From Rhodopseudomonas infernalis (GTDB lineage: Bacteria; Pseudomonadota; Alphaproteobacteria; Rhizobiales; Xanthobacteraceae), in the NCBI RefSeq assembly GCF_022271405.1, contig NZ_JAJNAL010000015.1:49480-113479 (forward strand): a stretch of 64,000 bases of DNA, in the 5' to 3' direction. Below are positions 23,962 through 31,893 of this stretch, piece after piece. Made by a program: the position numbers and the translations under genes. Below the pieces are notes generated by a model that saw nothing but the letters and a program-made list of their open reading frames with translations, was not told where the DNA came from and did no database searches. Numbering within the stretch: position 1 is the stretch's first letter; every line of letters begins with the position of its first letter.

Positions 23962-25743
23962 ATGACCTATCGCGCTCCGATCGACGATATTCTGCTCTCC
24001 CTCAACCACGGCGCGGGCCTGCAGGCCGCGGTGGCGGCCGGGCATCTCGGCGACTACGACAGCGAGCTCACCGCGCAGGTGCTGGAAGAGGCCGGCAAGT
24101 TCGCCGCCGACATCCTGGCGCCGCTGAACCGGGTCGGTGACAAGCACGGCATCAAGCTCGAGCACAACGCCGTCACCACCGCGCCGGGATGGCCGGATGC
24201 GTATCAGCGCTGGATCGCCGCCGGCTGGAACGCGGTGTCGGGGCCGGAGGCATTCGGCGGCCAGGGGCTGCCGAGCGCGCTCAACGCGGTGTGCACCGAG
24301 CTGTGGGCCTCGTCCAACATGGCGTTCGGGCTGTGCCCGCTGCTGACGCTGTCGGCGATCGACGCGCTGCATGAGCATGGCAGTGACGAGCTGAAGGAGA
24401 TCTATCTCGGCAAGCTGGTGTCGGGCGAATGGACCGGCACGATGCAGCTCACCGAACCGCAGGCCGGCTCCGACGTCGGCGCGCTGCGCACCCGCGCCGA
24501 GCGCGCCGCCGATGGCAGCTACAAGATCTTCGGCAGCAAGATCTTCATCACTTACGGCGACCACGACATGACCGACAACATCGTGCATTTCGTGCTCGCA
24601 CGATTGCCCGATGCGCCCGCCGGCACCAAGGGCATCTCGCTGTTCCTGATTCCGAAATTCCTGGTCAACGGCGACGGCACGCTGGGGGCGCGCAACGATA
24701 TCTTCCCGAGCGGCGTCGAGCACAAGCTCGGCATTCACGCTTCGCCGACCTGCACCATGCAGATGGGCGATCAGGGCGGCGCGATCGGCTATCTGATCGG
24801 CGAGGAAAATCGCGGCATGCAGTGCATGTTCACGATGATGAATCAGGCCCGTCTCGGCGTCGGCCTGGAAGGCGTCGGCATCGCCGACCGCGCCTATCAG
24901 CAGGCGCTGGCCTATGCGCAGGAGCGCAAGCAGGGCCGCGCCATCGGCAGCGACAGCAAGGGCTCCGACCCGATCATCAAGCACCCCGACGTCAAGCGCA
25001 TGCTGCTGACGATGCGGGCGATGACCGGCGCGGCACGGACGATCTGCTACGCCACCGCCGTCGCGCTCGATATCGCTGCACGTAGCGCCGATCCGAAGGT
25101 GCGCGCCGCTGCCGCCGCGCGCGCCGCGCTGCTGACGCCGATCGCCAAGGCGTTCTCCACCGACATCGGCACCGAGGTCGCCTCGCTCGGCGTGCAGATC
25201 CATGGCGGCATGGGCTTCATCGAAGAAACCGGCGCCGCACAGCACTATCGCGACGCCCGCATCGCGCCGATCTACGAAGGCACTAACGGCATCCAGGCGA
25301 CCGACCTCGTCACCCGCAAGCTCGGCGCCAATGGCGGCGAGTCGGTGTGGGCGCTGCTCGGCGAACTCGACGGCATCATCAAGGATGTCGAGGCGAGCAA
25401 CGATCCGGCGTTCGGCGCCACCGGCCCGCGGCTGCGCGACGCGCTCGATGCGCTGACGCGGAGCAGCAAGTATCTGCTCGACAAGCTCGGCAGCTCGACG
25501 AACGATGCGCTGGCCGGCGCGACGCCGTATCTGCGGCTGTTCGGCGCGACGCTCGGCGGCTGCTCGCTCGCCGCCGAAGCGCTGGCGGCGCGCAATCTCG
25601 ACGGCGTCGCCGATCCGGCGCGCTACGTCACGCTGGCGCGGTTCTTCGCCGAAAGCGTCGCGGTGCAGGCCGGGGCCTTGGAGCGCAATGTGGTGGACGC
25701 CGCGGCGGCCCTGCAGACCGCCGACGCCGTGCTGACCGCCTGA
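23962..25743 (+). CDS. Acyl-CoA dehydrogenase, long DmdC-like type
   Basis: The 593-residue flavoenzyme starts at ATG 23962 (MTYRAPIDDILLSLNHGAG). It is about 200 residues longer than ordinary acyl-CoA dehydrogenases, as in the DmdC/AcdB group (3-methylmercaptopropionyl-CoA and related substrates), which carry a C-terminal helical extension. Landmarks: TMQLTEPQAGSDVGALRT (flavin loop), SKIFITYGDHDM, GIHASPTCTM, ENRGMQCMFTMMNQARLGVG, QIHGGMGFIEETGAAQHYRD and YEGTNGIQATDL (catalytic Glu region). It is followed by an enoyl-CoA hydratase, so both serve a beta-oxidation step. Confidence 0.92.
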   Translation: MTYRAPIDDILLSLNHGAGLQAAVAAGHLGDYDSELTAQVLEEAGKFAADILAPLNRVGDKHGIKLEHNAVTTAPGWPDAYQRWIAAGWNAVSGPEAFGGQGLPSALNAVCTELWASSNMAFGLCPLLTLSAIDALHEHGSDELKEIYLGKLVSGEWTGTMQLTEPQAGSDVGALRTRAERAADGSYKIFGSKIFITYGDHDMTDNIVHFVLARLPDAPAGTKGISLFLIPKFLVNGDGTLGARNDIFPSGVEHKLGIHASPTCTMQMGDQGGAIGYLIGEENRGMQCMFTMMNQARLGVGLEGVGIADRAYQQALAYAQERKQGRAIGSDSKGSDPIIKHPDVKRMLLTMRAMTGAARTICYATAVALDIAARSADPKVRAAAAARAALLTPIAKAFSTDIGTEVASLGVQIHGGMGFIEETGAAQHYRDARIAPIYEGTNGIQATDLVTRKLGANGGESVWALLGELDGIIKDVEASNDPAFGATGPRLRDALDALTRSSKYLLDKLGSSTNDALAGATPYLRLFGATLGGCSLAAEALAARNLDGVADPARYVTLARFFAESVAVQAGALERNVVDAAAALQTADAVLTA

Positions 25744-25928
25744 CACGGCCGCTCCCGGCCTTGTGGCAAACCCGGGGCGCGCCGCGGCGCGCTTCGGCGT
25801 CCCCTCCAACGGGTTGAAAACGGGAGTCTTTCGTCGCAACCCGTTCTGGCGCGCGCGGCGATCGTGTACAGTCGCCGCAAACGCGGCTGCCGTGACGGCA
25901 GTCCGGCGAGCGGGTTGGGGGAAAGTCC

Positions 25929-26690
25929 ATGACGGAGCATCTGATCGTCACCGATGAGGACGCCACGCGCGTCATCACCATGCGCCGGCCGGAGAAGAAG
26001 AACGCGCTGACGCAGGACATGTATCGCGCGATGAGCGACGCGATCGACACCGCGCAGAACAATCCCGCCATCCGCTGCCTGATCATCACCGGCGGCTCCG
26101 GCGTGTTCACCGCCGGCAACGATCTCGACGATTTTCTCAAGGCCGGCACCGACAGCAGCGGCGCGGCGCGCGCCAACAACGCCACCAAATTTCTCTATTC
26201 GCTGGCCCACAATGTGAAGCCGATCATCGCGGCGGTCGACGGCATCGCCATCGGCATCGGCACCACGCTGCTGTTTCACTGCGACTACGTGCTGGCCTCG
26301 ACCAGCGCGACATTCTCGACGCCGTTCATCCAGCTCGGCCTGGTGCCGGAGGGCGCCTCCAGCCTGCTGGCGCCGCGCACCATGGGCCACCAGCGCGCCT
26401 TCGGCATGCTGGTGATGGGCCACAAGGTGAGCGCCGAACAGGCGCGCGAAGCCGGCTTCGTCAACGCCGTGGTGGCGCCCGGCCACACCGAGGAAGAAGC
26501 CCGCAAGGCCGCCCGCGAACTCTGCGCCCTGCCGGCCGAAGCCGTCGCAATCTCGCGCAAGCTGCTGCGCCCGCCGCCGGACGAAATCGTCCGCCGCATC
26601 GATCAGGAGAGTCATCTGTTCGGCGAACGCATGAAGTCGCAGGAAGCGGTGAGCGCGTTTCAGCGATTTTTTCAGAGGAAGCGGAGCTGA
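25929..26690 (+). CDS. Enoyl-CoA hydratase/isomerase family protein
   Basis: The 253-residue crotonase-fold protein hydrates or isomerises an enoyl-CoA. Typical segments are TMRRPEKKNALTQDMYRAM, the oxyanion-hole loop GVFTAGNDLDDF, the second oxyanion region AVDGIAIGIGTTLLFHCDYV and the helix FIQLGLVPEGASSLLAPRTM with the Glu near 131. It follows the acyl-CoA dehydrogenase by 185 bases. Whether it is hydratase or isomerase cannot be settled; the usual second catalytic Glu is not evident. Confidence 0.9.
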   Translation: MTEHLIVTDEDATRVITMRRPEKKNALTQDMYRAMSDAIDTAQNNPAIRCLIITGGSGVFTAGNDLDDFLKAGTDSSGAARANNATKFLYSLAHNVKPIIAAVDGIAIGIGTTLLFHCDYVLASTSATFSTPFIQLGLVPEGASSLLAPRTMGHQRAFGMLVMGHKVSAEQAREAGFVNAVVAPGHTEEEARKAARELCALPAEAVAISRKLLRPPPDEIVRRIDQESHLFGERMKSQEAVSAFQRFFQRKRS

Positions 26691-26803
26691 GAGCCGGATG
26701 GGAGCGCGGAAACTTCACGTGAGACGACCACACGGAATCGGCCGGCCGTCACTCCACGCGTCGATCGCATCCAACCTCCCCCCTCAGCCCTGACCCACGC
26801 CGT

Positions 26804-27586
26804 ATGACCAAGCCGGAAGCAAAGAGCCAGCCGACCGCGCCCGCGCTCGAGAAGGGGCTGGATCTGCTGGAAGCGCTGGCCACCGAATCGCGCGGCCTGA
26901 CGCAGCGGCAGTTAGCAGAGCGGGTCGGCCGCTCGGTCAGCGAGATCTTTCGCATGCTGGTGGCTCTGGAGCGGCGCGGTTACGTCGCCCGCGATCCGTC
27001 GACCGGCGAATACGCTCTGACGCTGAAGCTGTTTCGCATCGCCTCACAACATCCGCCGACCGAGCGACTGCTCAAATCGGCGCTGCCGGTGATGGAGCAA
27101 CTCGCTGCCAAGGTTCAGCTGTCGTGTCACATCACCGTGCTGCACGGCGAGCAGTTCATGGTGATCGCGCGGATCGAACCGGAATGGCTGATGGGCTGGT
27201 CGGTGAAGGCCGGTACGGTGTTTCCGCTGTCGCAGCAATATCCGTCCGCCAAGGTGCTGGCCGCATTTCAACTACCCGGCCGCCGCGACGAACTCGCCAA
27301 GGTGATCGCCGACAATGATCACGTCAGCCTGCGCAAAGCGCTCGCCGCGCTCGACCGGATCTCCGCCGAGGGCGGCAATTTCTCGAACGACGACGGCTAC
27401 ACGCGGATCCTGGCCTATTGCTGTCCGATCATCGACTCCACCGGCCGCGCCGTGGCGGCGCTGACCGTGCCGCTGGTGCGCCAGGATCAAATCCCGAAAG
27501 CCGAGGCCGCGGCGATCGCAGCCGAGCTTCGCGCCGCTGCCGCCGCGCTGTCGGAACGGATCGGCGGCCTCGCCGGGGGCTCCTGA
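26804..27586 (+). CDS. IclR-family transcriptional regulator
   Basis: The 260-residue protein has a winged helix at about residues 15-75 (ALEKGLDLLEALATESRGLT, QRQLAERVGRSVSEIFRMLV) and an IclR effector domain (SCHITVLHGEQFMVIARIEP, FPLSQQYPSAKVLAAF, CPIIDSTGRAVAALTVP). It converges with the short-chain dehydrogenase gene, with one base between the stop codons. It may control the preceding acyl-CoA genes, the following leftward operon, or both. It lacks an operator-like element directly upstream that I can see. Confidence 0.88.
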   Translation: MTKPEAKSQPTAPALEKGLDLLEALATESRGLTQRQLAERVGRSVSEIFRMLVALERRGYVARDPSTGEYALTLKLFRIASQHPPTERLLKSALPVMEQLAAKVQLSCHITVLHGEQFMVIARIEPEWLMGWSVKAGTVFPLSQQYPSAKVLAAFQLPGRRDELAKVIADNDHVSLRKALAALDRISAEGGNFSNDDGYTRILAYCCPIIDSTGRAVAALTVPLVRQDQIPKAEAAAIAAELRAAAAALSERIGGLAGGS

Positions 27587-27587
27587 A

Positions 27588-28352
27588 CTAAGCCACCGTG
27601 ATCCCGGCATCGACCACCCAGGCGGCGCCGTGGACGTGGCGGGTCTGGTTGGACGCCAGCAGGGCAACGACGGCGGCTACGTCGTCCGGATGACCGTAGG
27701 GCGCCGATCCTGCGCGGGCCAGCGAGCTACCATCGGCCCCGGCCTGCCTGTTGAGTTCGCGGATCATCCTGGATTCGATCGGCCCGGGCAGCACGGCGTT
27801 GACGCGGATCGCGCTGCCGATCAGTTCGAGCGCGGCGGTGCGGGTCAGGCCGAGCACGGCGTGCTTCGATGCGACGTAGCCGGCAAGCCCGGCGCGGCCC
27901 CGAATGGCCGAGGTCGAGGCGGTGTTGATGATCGCGCCCTGCCCGCGCTGCCGCATCCGCGGGATCACGAACTTCAGCCCGAGAAAAATCCCCCTGACGT
28001 TGACCCGCATGACGCGATCGAACATCTCGGCCGGATAGTCCTCGAGCGGCGCCACCACGCCTTCGATGCCGGCATTATTGGCGAAGATGCCGATCGGGCC
28101 GAGCTTCTGCTCGGCCGCCTCCACATAGCCGGCCGCATCGGCCTCGTCGGACACATCGGCGCGGATCGCGAGCGCGCGGCGGCCGAGAGCTTCGACTGCC
28201 GCGGCGGTCTCTTCCGCTGCGGCGAGATCGAGATCGACCACCGCGACCGCCTCAGCGGTCTCCGCCAGGCGAAGCGCGATCGCCCGGCCGATCTCGCCAC
28301 CGCCGCCGGTGACCAGCGCTATGGTGTGGCTGCTTGCGACCGCGGCGGTCAT
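27588..28352 (-). CDS. Short-chain dehydrogenase/reductase
   Basis: The 254-residue NAD(P)-dependent oxidoreductase has the classical SDR layout: cofactor motif TGGGGEIGRAIA, Asp after beta-2 (VVDLDLAAAE, suggesting NAD), NNAG, the active-site Ser in INTASTSAIRG and YVASKHAVLGL (Tyr-x3-Lys). It overlaps the upstream binding-protein gene by four bases (ATGA, 28349-28352), so the two are coupled. Probably a 3-hydroxyacyl or alcohol dehydrogenase of the route in this operon; substrate not known. Confidence 0.92.
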   Translation of the reverse strand: MTAAVASSHTIALVTGGGGEIGRAIALRLAETAEAVAVVDLDLAAAEETAAAVEALGRRALAIRADVSDEADAAGYVEAAEQKLGPIGIFANNAGIEGVVAPLEDYPAEMFDRVMRVNVRGIFLGLKFVIPRMRQRGQGAIINTASTSAIRGRAGLAGYVASKHAVLGLTRTAALELIGSAIRVNAVLPGPIESRMIRELNRQAGADGSSLARAGSAPYGHPDDVAAVVALLASNQTRHVHGAAWVVDAGITVA

Positions 28353-29593
28353 GACTTGACGAAGTCACAGCCTCCGTCCTGAAGCGGCCGCCAGGCCTCC
28401 TCGGGCGGAATGGTCTTGACCAGCTTGTAATAGTCCCACGGATATTTGGATTCCGCCGGCTTCTTCACCTCGAACAGATACATGTTGTGCAGCTTGCGGC
28501 CGTCCGCCCGGATGCTGCCCTTGCCGAACAGCGGATCGTCGGTCGGCAGCGCCTTCATCTTCTCGATCACCGCCTTGCCGTCGCTGGAGGCGCCGAGTGC
28601 ATCGACCGCTTTGAGATAGTGCAGCGTGGCGCCGTAAGCGCCCGCCTGCAGCGCAGTCGGATAGCGGCCGCTGTTGCGGTCCGCGAAACGCTTGGACCAG
28701 GTCCGGGTGCCGTCGTTCAGGTCCCAATAGAACGACTCGGCGAACTGCAGCCCCTGCGCGACATTCAGTCCGAGCGAATGCACGTCGCTGAGATACAGCA
28801 CCATCGCCACCACGCGCTGGTCGCTCTGGGTGATGCCGAATTCGACCGCCTGCTTGATCGACGTGATGGTGTCGCCGCCGGCATTGATCAGCGCGATCAC
28901 CTGCGACTTGGAGGCCTGGGCCTGCAGCAGGAACGACGAAAAGTCCTGAGTATTGATCGGCACCCGCACGCCGCCGACCACCGAGCCGCCCTGCTGCGCG
29001 ACGATCCGCCGGATGTCCTGCTCCATGGCGTGCCCGAACGCGTAGTCCGCGGTGAGCGCGAACCAGGTCTTGCCGCCCTCGGCCACCACGGCGCGGGCGG
29101 AGCCGGTCGTCAGCCCGTAGGTGTCGTAGGTCCAATGCACGAGGTTCGGCGAGCAGCTCTTGCCGGTGAGATCCGACGAAGACGATGCGGTCACCAGCAT
29201 CGCTTTGTTCTTCTGCTGCACGATATTGCGCACCGCGAGCGCGACGGCCGAATTGGGCAGATCGACCACCACGTCGACGCCGCCGCGATCGATCCACTCC
29301 CGCGCGATGTTGGCGCCGAGATCGGCCTTGTTCATATGGTCGCCGCTGATCACTTCGATCGGGCGCTTGGACTGCCGCGGGCCGGCGAGAAAGTCCTCGA
29401 CCGCCAGCTTGGCGGCCGCAACCGAGCCCGGCCCCGTGGTGTCGGCATAGAGGCTCGACATATCCGTCAGCACGCCCAGCCGCAGCGGCGCGTCGTCCGC
29501 GGCCGCGGCCCTCAGGCCGCCGGCTGCGAGTGTGAGTCCCCCTGCCCCCGCCAGAAAGCGACGGCGGTTGATCGGCCAAACCGCATTGGTCAT
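28349..29593 (-). CDS. Orphan branched-chain-amino-acid-type substrate-binding protein, Tat signal (paralogue 3)
   Basis: The 414-residue protein starts MTNAVWPINRRRFLAGAGG, a twin-arginine signal, unlike its two Sec-type paralogues in this window. The mature part (DAPLRLGVLTDMSSLYADTT) has the same family blocks: DHMNKADLGANIAREWIDRG, LTADYAFGHAMEQDIRR, TQDFSSFLLQAQASK, ESFYWDLNDGTRTWSKRF, and YPWDYYK near the end. It has no permease neighbours and lies between an acetoacetate-decarboxylase-like gene and a short-chain dehydrogenase. A ligand related to the operon's substrate is inferred. Confidence 0.92.
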   Translation of the reverse strand: MTNAVWPINRRRFLAGAGGLTLAAGGLRAAAADDAPLRLGVLTDMSSLYADTTGPGSVAAAKLAVEDFLAGPRQSKRPIEVISGDHMNKADLGANIAREWIDRGGVDVVVDLPNSAVALAVRNIVQQKNKAMLVTASSSSDLTGKSCSPNLVHWTYDTYGLTTGSARAVVAEGGKTWFALTADYAFGHAMEQDIRRIVAQQGGSVVGGVRVPINTQDFSSFLLQAQASKSQVIALINAGGDTITSIKQAVEFGITQSDQRVVAMVLYLSDVHSLGLNVAQGLQFAESFYWDLNDGTRTWSKRFADRNSGRYPTALQAGAYGATLHYLKAVDALGASSDGKAVIEKMKALPTDDPLFGKGSIRADGRKLHNMYLFEVKKPAESKYPWDYYKLVKTIPPEEAWRPLQDGGCDFVKS

Positions 29594-29684
29594 CCTAAAC
29601 CTCCCTGTGCCGGCGCTTGATCCGCGCCGGCTTGATACGGCCCGCAGCTACTTGGGCTGCGGGTCTCGTGTACGAAATCGGCCG

Positions 29685-30476
29685 TTATGGAATCAGTCGT
29701 TCGAGCAGGCGGCGATCCTCGACCTCGAATCCGCCGCCATAGACGTCCGACACCATGAAGTGCGCGCCGAGAATCTCCGGCTGCAGATCGGCGATCGGGT
29801 CGTAGATGCTCGGATGCAACGTCATCGACGCACGGCCGGGCTTCGGCACCGAATATTTCAGCGGCGTCCGCCGATAGGCGACATCCGCATAGGCCGTCTC
29901 CAGCCGCTCCGGATGCGGCAGGCGGCGGACGTGGATCTCGCCGGCCGGCAACTCATCGCCATCGACGATGCGCACCGTCGGCGCTGCCGCATCGGGCGTG
30001 AAGCTGAATTCGGCGAGCGGAATCCGGCGCCGCGTCACCGATCCGACGATCGAGCCGTCCGGCCGCTCCTCGAACGTGTAGTTGGCGTCCTTCTTGGTGT
30101 AGCCGAACACTTCGCGCCCGGCACAGATGCCCATCGGATCGCTGCAATACATGAAGATGTGAGTCTCGGTGAACAGATCCTTGTAGCGCACCGCGACGCT
30201 GATCATCAGGTCGAACATCTCGCCCGAATGGATCGCAAGCGAATGGCCCGGAGAGGTCATGAAACGGAACGCGACGCGGTCGTTGACCAGTTCGAACGGC
30301 GTATCGGCCAGCAGCGTCTGCAGCTTCGCGCGATCGACGCGCGTCATGATCTCGACGGTGCGCAGCGTGCAGCCCCATTCGACCGGATAAGCGGGCGAAT
30401 AGGGCGGATTGACGCCGCTGTTCGGCTTCAGCTGGTAATCGCCGAACATCCGGCGGGCGTTTTCAACGTCGGTCAC
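29685..30476 (-). CDS. Acetoacetate decarboxylase family protein
   Basis: The protein is 263 residues from GTG 30476, or 271 from a GTG at 30500; I prefer the first because AGAGAAAGAG lies just upstream. The Schiff-base lysine motif of acetoacetate decarboxylases is present as EVFGYTKKDANY (compare EVWGYPKK), followed by the GSIVGSVTRRRIPLAEF and IHVRRLPHP stretches. Family members decarboxylate beta-keto acids or act as hydratase/aldolase. It leads a leftward operon with a binding protein and an SDR. The operator-like element at 30622 lies about 120-145 bases upstream. Confidence 0.82.
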   Translation of the reverse strand: MTDVENARRMFGDYQLKPNSGVNPPYSPAYPVEWGCTLRTVEIMTRVDRAKLQTLLADTPFELVNDRVAFRFMTSPGHSLAIHSGEMFDLMISVAVRYKDLFTETHIFMYCSDPMGICAGREVFGYTKKDANYTFEERPDGSIVGSVTRRRIPLAEFSFTPDAAAPTVRIVDGDELPAGEIHVRRLPHPERLETAYADVAYRRTPLKYSVPKPGRASMTLHPSIYDPIADLQPEILGAHFMVSDVYGGGFEVEDRRLLERLIP

Positions 30477-30621
30477 AGGGGCTCTTTCTCTGCAGGTCAC
30501 GATGGCGGCTCGAGACGGCGCGTGCCGAGACCAGCCGTGGATCGCTCACACAGCGACCAAGCGAGGGCTCGCGCGGTAAGGCGACAATCCCGACGAGGAT
30601 CGCAACCGGCAGCCTTGAGCG

Positions 30622-30651
30622 TTCCATATATGATTTTATCATTGCATATAT
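30622..30651. promoter_or_regulatory. Candidate IclR operator, copy 2
   Basis: TTCCATATA-N14-CATATAT occurs here with exactly the spacing found at 15805-15834. In this copy the two cores are perfect CATATATG palindromes at 30625-30632 and 30645-30652, 20 bases apart. It lies upstream of the acetoacetate-decarboxylase-family gene and within an AT-rich island in otherwise GC-rich DNA. Confidence 0.6.
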
Positions 30652-30852
30652 GAAATAGGCGAACCGGAGCGATGTCAAGCGACGCGCGGGCGCGTCGATC
30701 CCGGCAGCCCTCGTCATGCCGAGAATCGGGCTCAGAATTCGAACTGAATTCCCGGCGACTTTCTCAATCACTGAGTGTGCTCAGAAACTCCGTAATGGCC
30801 GGGCTGTCCCGCCTGCGGGGCCAAAGCCCCTTCGGCGCGGCGAAGGCCCAGC

Positions 30853-30914
30853 CATCCACGCCTTTGATGCGTTTGCGGCAGCAAGACGTGGATGCCCGGC
30901 ACAAGGCCGGGCAT
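30853..30914. repeat. REP-like nested inverted repeat
   Basis: Outer arms CATCCACG (30853-30860) and CGTGGATG (30887-30894) and inner-type arm pair ATGCCCGGC/GCCGGGCAT (30892-30914) form adjacent, overlapping hairpins. Such elements are common in intergenic DNA of this group of bacteria. Confidence 0.5.
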
Positions 30915-31170
30915 GACGGGTGGAGACGAATGTGGCTGATTTCAAAGGGTGTATTTCCGGTCCGGCACTGAAGTGCCCGCTGGCCGCGCTGCGGCGGGCC
31001 TGGAACGATGGGCCAAACGCCTTGGCCGCATCCTTCGAGGCGCGCTGCGCGCGCGCCTCGGGATGACGACTCTACACTTGAGGAGACGACGTCGCTTCAA
31101 GCAGTCGATGAAGAGGTGTGGGTGTGATGATGAGAGGCGATGCTGCGGCGATTGCTGAAGCCGTAGCGAG

Positions 31171-31683
31171 CTACTTCTTCCTCACCCCGAATACCTGATC
31201 GGCGAACGGATTCATCTCCGGGGTCTTCAGTTCGATGAAGCCGAGCTTCAGCTCCCGGTGGCAGGAATTGCACCCCGCTGTTAGTTCGCCATAGGCTTTG
31301 ACGAACGCCTTGCTGTCTTGCGCGGCGATGGCGGCCGTCACCGCGTCGATCGGTTTGGCCATGGTGGTGACGTCGCTGACCGGGAGGCTGTCGTACAGCG
31401 AGGCGGCTTCTTGCAGGCGGGCTTTGATCTGGCGGGTCTGGTAGGCGGCGAGTTTCCAGTTTGCCGTGACGCCGGCGAACCACAGTTTGATGTGGCGTGC
31501 CTGCGTGGCCTCCATCAAATCCGCGAGCCGCGGGTTGCCCGGCCTGGTGGCGTCGGCCGGGATCTGTTGGGCTTGCGGCTGCTGCGGCGGGCTCTGCTGC
31601 GCGCTGGTCGGCAAGATCGCGGCGAGCGCAGACGCGCAGATCAGGGGAGTGGCGAGAAGGAGCGTGATCGGCTTCGGGCGCAT
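31171..31683 (-). CDS. Cytochrome c'-like periplasmic protein
   Basis: The 170-residue product has a signal peptide (PITLLLATPLICASALAAIL, cleaved near PTSA-QQ), a Gln/Pro-rich linker, and a helical domain ending with one haem c site, CNSCH at residues 138-142. A C-terminal CxxCH after several helices is the layout of cytochrome c' and related four-helix-bundle c-type cytochromes. It stands alone, divergent from the 5'-nucleotidase gene 210 bases away. A redox or gas-ligand role is inferred from fold only. Confidence 0.8.
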   Translation of the reverse strand: MRPKPITLLLATPLICASALAAILPTSAQQSPPQQPQAQQIPADATRPGNPRLADLMEATQARHIKLWFAGVTANWKLAAYQTRQIKARLQEAASLYDSLPVSDVTTMAKPIDAVTAAIAAQDSKAFVKAYGELTAGCNSCHRELKLGFIELKTPEMNPFADQVFGVRKK

Positions 31684-31893
31684 GCATCACCTGTTTCGGA
31701 AAGCGCGCCGGGCGGCGCGGCGCGACCCAGCCAGATCACCACGCCGCTTTCGCCGGCGTTTTGCGATTCCTCAATTTTGGGCCGGATGTGGTATTCAGCG
31801 GCGCTTGGCCGCGCGCGCCCCGCGCAACAAACCGGTTGCCAGCGCCGTCTTCCTGAGCGATTCCCGCGCCGACCGCAGCCAACCGGACCCTCA

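Larger units (their letters stand above)
30477..31170. other. Long intergenic region with operator and REP-like hairpins
   Basis: This gap of about 690 bases has the operator at 30622-30651, a nested inverted repeat at 30853-30914 (CATCCACG with CGTGGATG, and inside it ATGCCCGGC with GCCGGGCAT), and a GC-rich imperfect repeat near 31026-31068 of the CATCCTTCGAG...GGGATGA type. No gene is evident. Confidence 0.55.

Noticed and set aside
23917..25839. Minus-strand frame of 640 codons opposite the acyl-CoA dehydrogenase
   Set aside because: Antisense shadow with Arg/Asp-rich composition and no domain.
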